Assembly: GCA_014904985.1 (NCBI GenBank)
Contig: MU128914.1
Location: forward strand, 310,001-374,000
DNA from: Hydnum rufescens UP504
Taxonomy: Eukaryota; Basidiomycota; Agaricomycetes; Cantharellales; Hydnaceae
Length of the DNA stretch: 64,000 nt
Reading direction: 5' to 3'
The first letter of the stretch is position 1. Every line of letters begins with the position of its first letter. The notes beneath the pieces were generated by a model. The model had not been told where the DNA came from and did no database searches. It was given only the letters and a program-made list of their open reading frames with translations. Positions 1 through 11,950 of this stretch are shown in pieces. The translations under genes and the position numbers were made by a program.

Positions 1-1890
1 TGACAATCCGCCAATCAACCTTCCTTCAGAGTCGTATGTTGGACCGTAACCATCGGGGCGGTTCAACAGGGAAAGACCGGAACAGTGCAGCAACTCGGCA
101 TAAAGTTCGCAGATTCGAAAGCGTTCCATCGTCAAGGGCATCATCTCACCAAAAGTGGTTGGGATGGGGCCTGTCTGAAAGGAAATTGAATATTTGGAGA
201 ACACAGAATCGCTAGAATTGTATCTTACCAGCGATCGAGGACTAACAAGGAGGGCTTGGAATTCGTGCAACCGTGCGCTAAGGGCACTAAGGAGGGCACC
301 GAAATGGACAATTCCCATCTGATCGACCATTTCAGCCATGGTTCTCTCTAGAATATCGCGATCTGCTTCGATGCGCTGAGCAGCGTTCATGCCAGAACGG
401 TCTAATTGAGGTAAATACTGCTGCTGCATCTGGATAAGGCGGTGCCGGAGGGTGTGGAAAAGATATGGCTCGAAGAAGTCTGAATTATTCTTCCGCATAA
501 GTTCAATGAGAACTGAGGAAACGTGCAAAAGCGATGATGTTGAACGTTCCGTAGCAGTCGACATTACAGAGTGGTACTCGGAAGCTGAGGACGAAGAAGA
601 CCCCGAGGAATAGGAGCGAGTGTCATCACTACTGTTGTCCCAGGGTTGCTGAGGGGCTAACGCGGGCACCGACGTCGCACTTCGTGCCATGGCTGTGACA
701 CTGTCACTTGGTTCAGGATCCGTATCTTCAGCCGGTAAGCCGTCGAGCATGAACGCAATGAGTGTTTGTACGACATCGTGTGAGACTAGTTGTCGGGAGA
801 AACGGTTTGTGACGAGGGCCATTTGGTGATCATTCAAATGGTTTGTAGAAGGGGCACACAGTGAGATAATCCCTTTCAGGACGTCTGCGACAACGGCGTG
901 GAGGTCAGGTGAATGCTGCGGAGACAACAGTGCAGCGAGCCTGGGAATGAAGCTCTCTGATGATAGCCACTTGAAGGATGCACATAAGGGTCGTCACAGA
1001 AGAACTGGGCATCAGAACATAACAAAAGTGTAAAGGAGGTTTGACGAACATCAATAACGCCATCACCCCCTACCATCTCTTCCATTTGGATGATACGAAA
1101 GAGAAGATCTACGAATGCAGGTGTTTCGATGTGGGACAAGAACCGATCGATTATGGAGGGTTGAGATTGAATGAAGTGGAACATCTACGGGTTCAACGTA
1201 TCGTCAGTGTAAGTTGGCATCCATGGGAACCACAGCTCAAGACCTCTTCAGGCTTCTTGCTTATGAACACGGAATTTATCTTGGCAAAATGTGGGGCGAC
1301 GAGGGTCTTGTGTGCCATCTCTTGAGGGTCCATGTCGAGGAGTGTATCCCAAAATGGGCCGAGAAGTTGATCGGTCTCTCGAAGGCAAGTTTCGACAATA
1401 GACCATATTTCGCTGCACAGGACCTCTGTTGCGACATGAGGGTATCTATTAAGACTCTATTAGCTGAGGCACATGACTGAAGATGGTTAGAGCTGAGGCA
1501 TGAAAGGGGTGCCGAGCATAAAGCTCCAAGTAGCAGGATAGCTCGATGTTGAAGAGTACCCCAAGACAAAGAAAGGAGAACATTGGAAAATTTGATACGC
1601 ACTTGTACCGTCCCATTCCCTCGCCTTCAATTTCGCCAGAGGCATAACCCAGGAGTTTTCGGAGGACATCAACGCGCTGAAAGTAATCTATAAGACGCGT
1701 ATTCTGGCTTTTACACTCATTTAGCAGTTCATCATCATCTAGAATGGCTTCAAGCTCGACGTCTTCTCGGTCCAGTAGTGAGTCGATGCCAGACGCATGC
1801 TGGAAACCGAATCTTCTGCAAAACGGATCCTCGGGTTATTGACTATTTAGTGTAGAAGATGGAGACGAGGGGGGCGCACTTCCAGAACAT
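1..1890 (-). CDS. SAPS-domain protein, Sit4/PP6 phosphatase regulatory subunit (3' end outside window)
   Basis: The product belongs to the SIT4-associated protein family (yeast Sap155/185/190, human PP6R1-3), which binds the PP6-type catalytic subunit and links it to cell-cycle and nutrient signalling. The start is ATG at 1890: the first exon encodes only MFWK (splitting the Lys codon), then a GT-AG intron ends in TTTTGCAG near 1818 and the frame continues RFGFQHASGIDSLLDRE, the hallmark SAPS N-terminus. Further exons give RLIDYFQRVDVLRKLLGY, then HIETPAFVDLLFRIIQ (about 1120-1060), and near the window edge ERTMAEMVDQMGIVHFGAL and PTTFGEMMPLTMERFRICEL, all typical of the alpha-helical SAPS core. 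Several short introns interrupt it. The C-terminal part lies beyond position 1. Identity is firm; individual exon borders between 350 and 1050 were not all resolved. Confidence 0.88.
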
Positions 1891-2449
1891 GGCGCCGGTG
1901 CGAAAGGGCGTGAACTTCGCAGATGCGGTCTACACAACTTACGCGTGAGGTCAGGGTCTCTCCCAAGGCAAGCTCGGATATTTCCGGCGCTACTTGGCGA
2001 GCACTCTTTATCGCCCAGTGCAGGTTTCGCCAGCAAGGAGTCAACTCTAGCTTTCTAATGCTGAGGGCCCGATGTACTATTCCATTCATATGACCCCTCT
2101 TCAAGGAGGCCCTTGATGGGTTCCGAGTGTCATGTATTTCCCACCCCATACAGTATATAATTAAAGGCGTTTGACGCTGTCAGATTGTCTGCAATTCGTA
2201 CGTGTGCACCACCGTTGTTCTTGAGCACGACAGGACATGTTCTACGGGCGCCCCAATTAAAATGAAGAGTTGAATCCGCGTAATCTGTAATTCTTCAGTC
2301 TAACTTTCCAGGACTGGAAACTGATTCCCGAATAGTTCTTTGCCCCAATTATTCATCTGCACAAATAGTCACACGACGTTGACATTGACATTGTGTTTGA
2401 TTTACCGGAGGGATCCCATTCTTTTCATTTAGATTTTTTGGGTAGTTTC
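1891..2449. other. Intergenic region between divergent SAPS and SDR genes
   Basis: This holds the head-to-head upstream regions of the SAPS gene (minus) and the dehydrogenase (plus). No coding exon, RNA gene or repeat is recognised. A TATA-like stretch (cagtatataatt) lies near 2152-2163. Confidence 0.4.
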
Positions 2450-3953
2450 ATGGCCGAGGCGCACCACCTGCTTGGGTTGTCAGAGTGTTGTTCACACATC
2501 ATGTCCGCGGTATTCTCATGTCTGTTCTCCTTCCTTAGCTGGCTTGATCTACTCACGCCAGGTGACTGGCCATCTCCAGACTCATCCCTCTGGCTCCTCA
2601 GGAACAGATACGGCATTAAGGATTTTGAAGACATTTAGTTTACGGGACAAAGTGTGTCTCATCTTGCGCGATTTCCGATCGATCTTAAGATTATACGCCC
2701 CCCCGCCCCCCCAAGGTCTGCGTAATTACTGGCGCCGCTCGTGGTCTCGGGCTAGTTTTTGCCCGGGCTTTAGTAGAATCGTCAGTGATTTGTCTATCGT
2801 AACCTCACTATTCCACCGTTTATTTGACAACTTCTCAGTGGATCTAGCAAGATCGCGATCTTGGATAAATTGGTTGATCAGGCCTCTTCTGCGGCATCAG
2901 AGATCGTTGAATCAGCCGCTCGGGAAGGCTACACAATAGAAGCCCAAAGCTATGCTCTAGATGTAACCAAGGAGGAAGAAGTCAAAGCCGTCATCGAAAA
3001 TATCGTTCAGAAATGGGGCAGTATCGATTGTCTTGTCACCGCCGCAGGTTAGACTGTCGTGTTCCCTTGATTGAACTCATAGTTAAGAGTTGTAGGTGTG
3101 GTGCACAACTATCCCGCCCTCGAGTACGCCTAAATTATTCTTACTGTCTGGTTTGTAATACTAACATATGCTCCTCGTGATATATAGATACCCGACTAGT
3201 CAATTCAACGCACTCTATGATGTGAATGTCCATGGCTCGTTTTTCTGCGCCAGAGAAGTTGCACGCCACATGAAAGCAGGAAACGTTCAAGGAAGCATCA
3301 TCTTCATCGCCAGTATGAGTGCCAACGTCAGTTAACGTATTATTTGTACCCCTGCTCAGGCTTATCATTCCTCTATCTCTTTACTTACACATCCAGATCG
3401 TAAATGTACCCCAACCCCAGTTCGCATATAATGCTTCGAAAGCCGGTAAGCCAGTTCAGCCTTGCCGGTACTCACTCATTCATCGGGCACGAATGCAGCG
3501 GTGAAACATATGGCCGCCTCTCTTGCCGTGGAATGGGCACCTTACGGTATCCGGGTTAATTCCCTTAGTCCAGGCTACATGAATACACCACTTCTGAAGG
3601 CGGTAAAGAATCCAACTTGGGAGGTATATATCTGTATCCAGATGTACAGATCTTACAAGCGTTCGTGACTCAGCTGTGATTGTAGGAAACCTGGATTAAC
3701 AACACTCCGATGAGACGCCTGGGAGAGCCTGATGATCTCAAGGTCTGTCAAACCTGAGTGGAACGGTCATTTTGTGGTCTGGGCGTTAAAGTCTTGCCGT
3801 GCAACAGGGCGCTATTGTATTTCTGGCATCGGATGCCTCGAAATTTGTCACCGGCACCGATCTTCGAGTCGACGTCTGTAGAATACCTAACCATGCATGC
3901 TCATATATTGCTGACTTTACTTACGTTACCCAGGGGGTTATACCGTTGTCTAG
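2450..3953 (+). CDS. Short-chain dehydrogenase/reductase (SDR), sorbose reductase-like
   Basis: This is a classical NAD(P)-dependent SDR of the fungal sorbose/mannitol/xylulose reductase type, about 290 residues, presumably cytosolic. After exon text ending FSLRDK an intron (2652-2715, acceptor CCAAG) leads into VCVITGAARGLG, the TGxxxGxG dinucleotide-binding motif. Then come the acidic turn ALDVTKEEEV, DCLVTAAG (NAG-like motif), GSIIFIASMSAN (catalytic Ser), YNASK (catalytic YxxxK) and the SPGYMNTPLL loop. The last intron ends at CCCAG before GGYTVV and the TAG at 3951-3953. At least six short introns are needed. The 5' end is the weak point: the exon from about 2539 is in frame with the motor of the protein, but how the ATG at 2450 joins it was not resolved. 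The substrate cannot be told from sequence. Confidence 0.85.
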
Positions 3954-4275
3954 TGACATACTCGTAAGGCAGGATTTGGAGACGCACATGTACATGTGGG
4001 GTTAAACGGGTTCACTATACTAAGCCATAATCCATCCCAATAGGGGTAATATATACCAGAAGGAAGTCAGAATCAGCGTCATGCCAGGACGCCAGAAAGT
4101 TCAAAACGTCAGGTCAACGATTCGAAACAAATGCCAACTACCGGGGGGGGAGGAGGATAGAAAGAATAAGATGACGGTTATAGCGTTAAGAACAAGAGTA
4201 CACAAACAACTGAAAGCAGCAGATGAGAAAGACCACGCAATAAACACTAGACCGAGAAAGTCGATAAGGAAAGGG
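3954..4275. other. Convergent intergenic spacer
   Basis: About 320 bp lie between the 3' ends of the SDR (plus) and kinesin (minus) genes. It must hold both terminators or poly(A) sites. Nothing else is recognised. Confidence 0.4.
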
Positions 4276-7200
4276 CTATAAACAAACATATTTGGATTTG
4301 CGTTTCTGCAATTCTTCCATTCGGCTGTCGAGTTGCGCGCGCGTTCGCTCCTTCTGCCTGCGCTCTTCTTCGAGTCTACTTTCGAAACTTTGCTTTTCCT
4401 CGACAACAGATCGCCTAACGCTGATGATCTCTTGCTGAGACGCCTGTAATTGAGAACGTAGGGATTCGATCTGAGCGTTCAGCGTGTCACGTTCCTTCGC
4501 ATACTCGTTGGCCTGCATTCGAGTTTTCCGGACTAGAGACATCAATGGTTATAGATAGCTCTTGACCACGCTGATAGGAGGCACTGCTTACGATTTCGCT
4601 CCGAATCCGTCAGGGACGTCTCCAACGTCGCAACAAGGTCCATGTGTGCCTGAAGATCGCTTTCACAATGGGTAAGTTGTTTGTTGAGAGTTTTAATCAT
4701 CGTTTCTTGCTCTTCTACAAGTCGATTCTGTTCAACAAGCTGGCTTTGAAGCTTAGATTCGATTCCGTTACTGTGCAAAAGAATCGAAGTTGATGGTGTG
4801 GATTGCACTGAGTTCGAGTCTCCTAGCGATTCATGAGACCCTCTTGATGATCGCGAGGCGGCCGAGATACTAGAATCCGTGAGTAGCGATGGCATGGGTG
4901 GAACTGATCCCGGAACTGGCGGCGGTGGAATAGAAGGGGGCGGGGTCAGAGGGGGTAATTTGGCAGGCGGGAAACTCCCAACTCTGTGGGATTGCACCCG
5001 TTCACCCTGAGGAGGGGTGGCATCTTCTGGGGATGATCGCTGTAATTTAGCGGCCGCAAGTTGAGCCTGAAGTTCACGCAAAACTTGATCTTGTCGGTTC
5101 TTCTCTTGGCGTAGATTGTCCATCTCCTCTTTAGTGCGCTGCAAGTGGGTCTGGGTCTCTCCAAGAACGGTCTGGTGATGGTGAAGCTCGCTAGCGAGGG
5201 ATTCGCGCTTTGAGACCTCCTGAGCGAGAGCGGCCTTTTCCCCACGGGCAACCTCGAGCTCGTTGTGGAGATCCTGGATAGCCTGTTCAAAGGCAGAGTA
5301 TTGCTGTTTGGCAGACGTGAGTTCGCGCTTCAAGGAGAGGACCGTTTGATCCTTTTCTGCTCGTAACCCTTCATGATCAAGGCGTAGTCGCGCGAAATCC
5401 GAGGTCGACTTCGCCGCCGCGGCCTTCAGCCCAATGACCTCATCCTCCAGCAGGTCATGGGCCTTGCGTAACGTCTCACGCTCTTCGTTGTGGATTTCAT
5501 CGAGCTCTGTCAATGCAGAAGTTTGTTGTTGACGTTCTTGCTCAAGGTAAGCTTCGTGCTCCTGGCGCAGGCCCGCGATCGCCTGACGAAGATCTTCTTC
5601 CGCGGCACTATGGGAGGTGTGAAGTTCCGCGATGCTAGCTTCGCGTTCCCCGATTAAGCGGGCCAAGGCTGCGTCATGCTCGGATCGAAGCGTTTGCACG
5701 GCGGCTTGGTGATTATCGGCTGCCTCATCGAGGGCTGCATCCATTTTAGAGCGCAATGCAGATAATGAAGCTTGGTGGTCCTCTTGACTTCGAACCAGAG
5801 CTTCAGTAAGACGCTGAATTTCGTCCGACTTCGAAGACGCCAAGTGATCAAGTTCCGTCGCATGGTCAGAACTCAACTTCTCGATCGACGCTAAGAATTC
5901 GGCTTCGCGAGCCACGAGGGTCCGAGAATGGTCTGCACGAGCAGCTTCCAGAGCCACCTGAAGCTCAGAAGTGTGTTGCGTATGCTCAGATCGGAGCTTG
6001 CTGATCGCAGATGAATGCCCCTCCTCTTGGGCAGCGATCAGGCGCTGATGTTCAGCCTCAGCTCTGTCGATGTCGGCCTTCAATGCAACTTCGGTCTGCT
6101 CTAGCATGGCTTGGTGCTCGTCTTGCAATTCCTGGAGTATAGCCGCCTGACGAGACTGAGATTCAGTCAGAGTACCCTCGCGTGCAATATCCGCCCGCCT
6201 GAGATCTGTAGCATGCTCTCCGCGCAATCGATTCAGGACCTGTTCAGCCTGTTCGGTATGTCTCCGTAGTACCTCCTCCCGCTCTGCAAGGGCGGCAGCG
6301 AGAGATTGCTCATGAATGGATCGGGCGGACTCCAGGGCAGTGTTGGCCTCCTCCAGTTTAGCCTGCCACAGAGACTCTTGTTCTGACTTGGATTTGGAGA
6401 TTTCGCCAGCGTGAGCCTCATTCATATGGTCGATCACGGCAGTAAGTTCGGCAATCGACTGCTTAAGCGTTTCTTCATGAGCACGTTCTACATCGGCGTG
6501 ACCAGACTTCAGCGACTCAAGCTCAGCCCGGTGACGGCTGAGCATGGCCGCAGATTCATCGTCGTATCGTTGTGCTTCGATCGCGTGCGCGGTGAGGAGC
6601 TCACTGATCTCTTTGGCATGTGTTTCATCCGCAATGCGACGGGCTTCAAGAAGTTCGGCTTCACGAACCTGCACCGCTCGGAGTTGGTCTGAGAGTTGAC
6701 GGCGTGTCTCTTCAGAGGCTGAGAGAGTCGAATGGAGCTGTTCTAGATCGGTGGACAACTTGAGTGTCGTTTTTGAGTGTTCCTCAGCCTAACATTGGAG
6801 CAGTTGTCAGACATGATATAATCACACTGAATAATAATGAACACATGCCTGAACGTGAGAAACGGCGACAAGCTCCTCATGTTGTTTTCGAAGATTCTCG
6901 AGCTCGTCGTTCAAGTGATCCACTGTAGCGACATGTTGTGACTCCTTCTGAGCCATGGACCTGGAGGACAAGTCTCAGGCGCCCGAAGAAGAGTGGAAAG
7001 ATCCCATACGTACCTCATAAGTTCATCGAGCCGAGTGATGGATTCTGCCTCCTTCCGCTCGGCCTCCCGCTGCTGCTCATCCAGGAGCGGCGTGTGTTTC
7101 GAGTCGAGAGGGTCCAACTCCTCTTTGACATCGGGGAGTGGGCTATTTGAAACCGGTGGTGGTACACTTGGGAAGTACTCAGGGGCCGACGCAGCCAAGC

Positions 7201-10200
7201 TCTTCTCCAGCATGCTGATTTCGGTTTCGCGATCATTTAAAGCCTAAAGAGATCGGAGGGATGATTACATGGCAGGCCACGGCATATGATTATCTACTTG
7301 CCTCCTGAAGTCTATGAATCTCCTTTTCTAGGCTCTCTGCTGATCGGACGTTGTCCTGGGGAAATTCACGTTTCAAAAACCCCTTGGATGGGAGAGGGCC
7401 AGGACTCAAAAGACTATCACCAAGAGCCCATGAAGTTCGCGAGTACGGCGGCGAATAGAGCTCCTGCGACAGTGATTGCGATTGCGACCTAAGGGGTTCG
7501 ATAGGGCCATCAAAAAATACATCCTAGGCAAATAGTGAATACCATACCTCGAGTGGAGTCCTTCGGAAGAGGCCGCATGCCGAAATAAACTACGTCGGGG
7601 CGGTGCAGCAGCAACAGGTATTGGGGAGGGCGGGATTTTGAGGGAGGTTAGTCCATCAACCGTTTCTCTGCGCGAGATGCCACGGCGAGGGGCCTTAGGA
7701 GGGAGTCGGCTGCTGCCAGTATCCGAGCCAACCTCAGAAGAGGTGTCAGATTGGAGCTTCGCTTCAGAAATCTGAGCCGCCAGGTCGGCGATTTCGTGCA
7801 GCGCATCTCGATATTTTGATGTCACAGATTCCAGCTCTGCGAGGGTGTCCGAATGAGCCTTCTGGAGGACCAAGAACTCGTCGTCTTCCCCGCTCCATTC
7901 TGACGTGTCCGGCTTAACGATTGTTGTACTAAACGATGAGGAAGTCGGGGTCGTATCGCCAAGGCGGATCTTGGGGGAAAAGTACTACTCTTCTTCGTCC
8001 CTTCCACTTCGAGCGACCGCCTCGCCTTCGTCACGCCTTGAACTACATCGCCAAGCCGTTCGCGCTCCTCGGAAGTCTCTCGCCGGACTTGCTCCCATTC
8101 CTGCATCTTCAATTCGAGCTCCTGCACGCGCTTTTCTCGCTCGTCAAGTGTTTTTTTCCAATTGCGAGTATCGTCCTGCTCGCGTAAGAAGACATCCAGC
8201 CGACCTTGGAGAGTGTCGAGCGCTTCATTCTTCTGTTCGAGATCTATCTCTAATTTCTCGATTTGTGCATGGAGTTCGCTCATGTCTGTGTCTGAACGTG
8301 TGAGTCGGTGCTCGAGCGCAGCGATGTAAGTCGACGAGGAAGCTTCTGCCTCCTTGTGCCGCAGGATCTCCTTTCGAAGGTCAGCCACAGAATCGTCAGT
8401 GGAGGTTGAAGACTCTGCGAAAGCCTTGAGTTTCGCCTCAAGATCTCGTATGTAACTCTGGATCGAGTTCTGAGTCAAGATCTGGCAAAATGATCAGGAC
8501 GAGGACAACGCACCTCAGTCGAGGCTTCGCGCTCTAGCAGCTTTGAAACACGGGAACGTAGGGCTTCAATGTAGCCATCGGCATTCGCATTCCGCTCCTT
8601 GTACACAAGTAGCTCGTTCTCCTGCTCGGCGTACATCTCGTTTGTATGTTCCTGTTATCATAAATGATGGAGTCAGAGATGCAGGAATATATCATTACAA
8701 TGCTCTTACCAATGCGGTACGGCTAAGCTTCAATTCGGCCTCCATGGCGGTGATGGTCTTTTCATACTCTTCGATAACTGGCCCCACGATTTCCTCGTAT
8801 CGGGCGCCGCCGCCGGGAGCCGATGGAGCGGTTCGGTCCTCCAATTCTCTCCTCAGACGCGCAAGCTCTTCATTCCGCTCGACGTACTCCTTGCGCAGCT
8901 CGCGATACATGCTTTGGAGTTCGCCGTATTGCTTGAGGACCTTGCCGCCAGCACGCTCAGGGGCCATATTGGATCCATGATTCGGAGCCTCCTCTTCGGC
9001 TATATCTGTCGGGGGAGAAGATACCCCGCCTTCCTTCAAAGCTTTGAGTTCTTTGCGCAGCTTTGTGACCATGCTTTGCAACCACTCAAGATCATCCCAC
9101 CCATCCTCTTTCTCACGAATCTCGGCACGGTTTTTGATATTTCGAGCACGATTAGCGTACTTCAACGTGTTGATAGTTTCCCCCAAATTCCACTCGGCTG
9201 GGCTTACACATGCGATCATGAGGGTGTGCGCATTGCCACCGAGAGAATCTTGGAGTAGGCGAGTGAGCTTGGAGTCTCGGTATGGTACGTGGATGGGAGT
9301 CCCATGGCCTAATGTGCGAGCTCTGGACGGGTCGCCAAGCGCTGAAATGACATTCCCGAGGGCAAGGAGACCACCATTAATGGAGATACCCTCTTTGATC
9401 CGGTCGCCTGCAGCTGCGGTCCGTTTGAGCTAGATGCGACAATTACATCATTAGATACCAGTTGTTAGCAGAAACAATTGCACTTTCTTACCCGTTCACT
9501 ACCGGCCAGGTCAACGAAATGGAATTTAGATACTACGGTAGTCCAATCGCCCTTGCCGTCCTCGACCTCGGGGCTGCGTGGTCGCATACCAAGAGAGCTC
9601 GCAGGTCTCATGTTGTTACCATTTGCACGTGACATGGCCGCTGCAAAACTTGGTGTGGGTGATCGCCCGAAGGTAGGGGAAGAAACACGAGTCGCAGGCG
9701 ACCCAGCATGCATGGACCCCGGCCGGATCAGTCTAGAAGGTGACCCATTCGAAGGCATGGGTGAACTTCTTCCCGTCCGCGGAGGCGAACTTGATCCAGA
9801 GAATTTCTTTTGAGTCAGGGTGATGGAGAAAATGGCATGGGAGCGGGAAGACTGCGCATTCATGTCAGTCTCATTGGTGCGTCGTAGGGCAGTCCCGCGG
9901 ATCAGAAGCCTTAAAACATACAAACCATTAGGGCTCTGCTCGGTGACACCATGGTGAACAGAACACTCACGCCATCACGTCAGCTGCACTTCGGACAGGA
10001 ATCTCGCGCAGCCCCCCCCAAATTATGTTGCCATCTTTGTCTTCACGAATTTGAACATCCCGCCGTGCTCCCCCTGCTTCCTCAACAGCCAAAAGGTCGA
10101 TAAGATCCTCGTTATAAATCTCAATGAATGAGGCCTTTATGGACCAATGCCAAGTGCTTCCGCGCGTCCTCTTGAGGTCGTTCGCGTTCGAAAATATGGT

Positions 10201-10739
10201 GGACACTGCCCGGGGAATGATACCCATTCCATTTGTTGGATCAGATGGATTTGCATCCAGATCTATGCCTGTCATGGAATAGGTTTTCCCAGATGAGGTC
10301 TGACCGTACGCGAGAATGGTACAGTTGAAGCCTTCAATGAAACGAGAGACTAAGGGAGAAGCGGTGGTATTATACAGCTCGAATTGAGTGGTCTCGGGCG
10401 CGTGGACCTGATCAAACGCGAAGATTGATTTCTTCGCACTTGAGGCAGCAGAAGGCGCTGGAGGGGGTACAACGGCACCCGCTGTCCCTGGAGGGGCTGA
10501 TGATACGTTATCAACAGTGACATTCGTGGGGGAAGATGCGTGAATAACAGTGCGTTGAAAGCGTGATGGTATCGAGGCCGCATCGTGCGTTGTCGGGGGG
10601 CGTATGCGGACAGCTGAAGAACGAGAGTTCATTACCCTTGACAGAGACAGAGAATCCATGAAGTGCGTGATGCCTTACCGACTTGGACGGAGGTCGCGTT
10701 GGACGGTGATGAACTAGCATTGGATACAGTTGGTGCCAT
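4276..10739 (-). CDS. Kinesin motor protein with long coiled-coil tail, kinesin-4-like
   Basis: This is a plus-end-type microtubule motor with an N-terminal motor domain. The start ATG at 10739 gives [14 protein letters not shown]; an intron then restores SVQVAVRIRPP. Motor motifs are all present: P-loop [24 protein letters not shown], switch [16 protein letters not shown], switch [12 protein letters not shown], and the neck-proximal [21 protein letters not shown]. The neck and the following [17 protein letters not shown] resemble kinesin-4 (KIF4/Kip chromokinesins) rather than kinesin-1. After the motor come some 1,300 residues of Glu/Gln/Ala-rich heptads (4550-8470), broken by a Pro-rich stretch ([20 protein letters not shown], about 4900). 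An unusual Ser/Pro-rich insert separates switch I and II (see findings). About a dozen introns split the gene; TAG at 4276-4278 ends it. Family identity is certain; the kinesin-4 subfamily call is moderate. Confidence 0.9.
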
Positions 10740-11950
10740 TGCCAGATCCGCCCTGCGGGTGCGATTTGCACTCTATTCTTATGTACGGTCGCACGCTGGG
10801 CTCTATTTAACCTGGAACTGATGTGGAGGCTAGCCAGTGGGCCTCAGGATTAAGCTGCGAATTCCTACGTTGTGTAAGTGGTCGTTAAAATCACTCGGCA
10901 ATTCCCAGAAAATACATTGTACCTTGAGGCCCCCTTTGTTACTTTCTGTATCTGTATGCATCTTTATGCGCTGTGTTTAGGTGTCCAGCTCTCAGTGACT
11001 CCAATCCCACCCCCCTGCTCGGTGCACACGTTCCGTTCGGGTCAGGTTAACAACACAGATGCCAACCACCAATTTGATCGAGGCCGATTTAAGCAATTTG
11101 ATCTCGGCTGTTCAGCTCAACTAGGAATTGTGCTAGCTCTAGGTGAACCAAAACCCTCCACCCGGTCCGTTTTAAGCTCCCAACATATCTGATATCCAGC
11201 GGAAATGTTTGGTAGTGATCCAGTATCTGACTATGGATCTATTCGGTATCTGGTTGCCATATGGGACGCTCATCTAAGGGTGTCCGAGAGGCCTCCGTTG
11301 GGCTCGATGTGTGCCCACATCTTAGGCTATCTTGTTGGTAACATTGACCCCTAGAACTGACCTCTCGCCCAGTACCGTATTTTACACGGCTTTCGCGATT
11401 TTGGGCCCGGTATCTCCAGTGAATCTTACAAGACAACTGGGGGGAGGCGTTCGCATCATGACATTTCTGTTGGATAGATGCTGCGCGATTTCCATGTACA
11501 GTATTCAGGTGTATGAGGTTATCCCTGCATCTGCACAATACTTACAGGCCGTTAATATAATCCGCCCCTGCGGATGGCTGGGTGAACGGTTTTTCTTCCA
11601 GGATGAATGCAACGGTAGTCCCAGGCCCTTGATCGACTGGCTTATCTCCTGAGAAATCATCGACCCGAGTATCCAAAGTATTGTGATCTGACCCATAAAT
11701 TCCTTCCTCTCTGGGCTATCAGCACAACAATGTGGCCGAATTCACCTGTAGTCCTGGCTGGGGGAACCTCAATAATACGTCCCCCTCCCAGGTGGCAGTG
11801 AGTGAGGGGAAGCAATACGGTGTGTGTGCGGCAAGTTGCGCGGTCAACAACCATCGCCCACAGCTTGAGTCGGAACAGGTGTCGTGTCGTAGCACTAGGC
11901 CTCCCGACTCCGCTGCAATCAGGTCGCAGTGTTCTGCCTCCCGGCCTGAA
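10740..11950. promoter_or_regulatory. Shared divergent promoter region, kinesin and LIS1
   Basis: 1.2 kb separates the start codons of the kinesin (minus) and LIS1 (plus). No coding exon is convincing inside it. CT-rich and CCCCC tracts near 11,010-11,020 and 11,780-11,790 are of the kind seen in basidiomycete promoters, but no specific factor site is claimed. Confidence 0.45.

Noticed and set aside
876..1480. Plus-strand frames at 1,041-1,480 as a gene
   Set aside because: They are shadows of SAPS exons on the minus strand, whose motifs (TPAFVDLLFRIIQ) are unambiguous.
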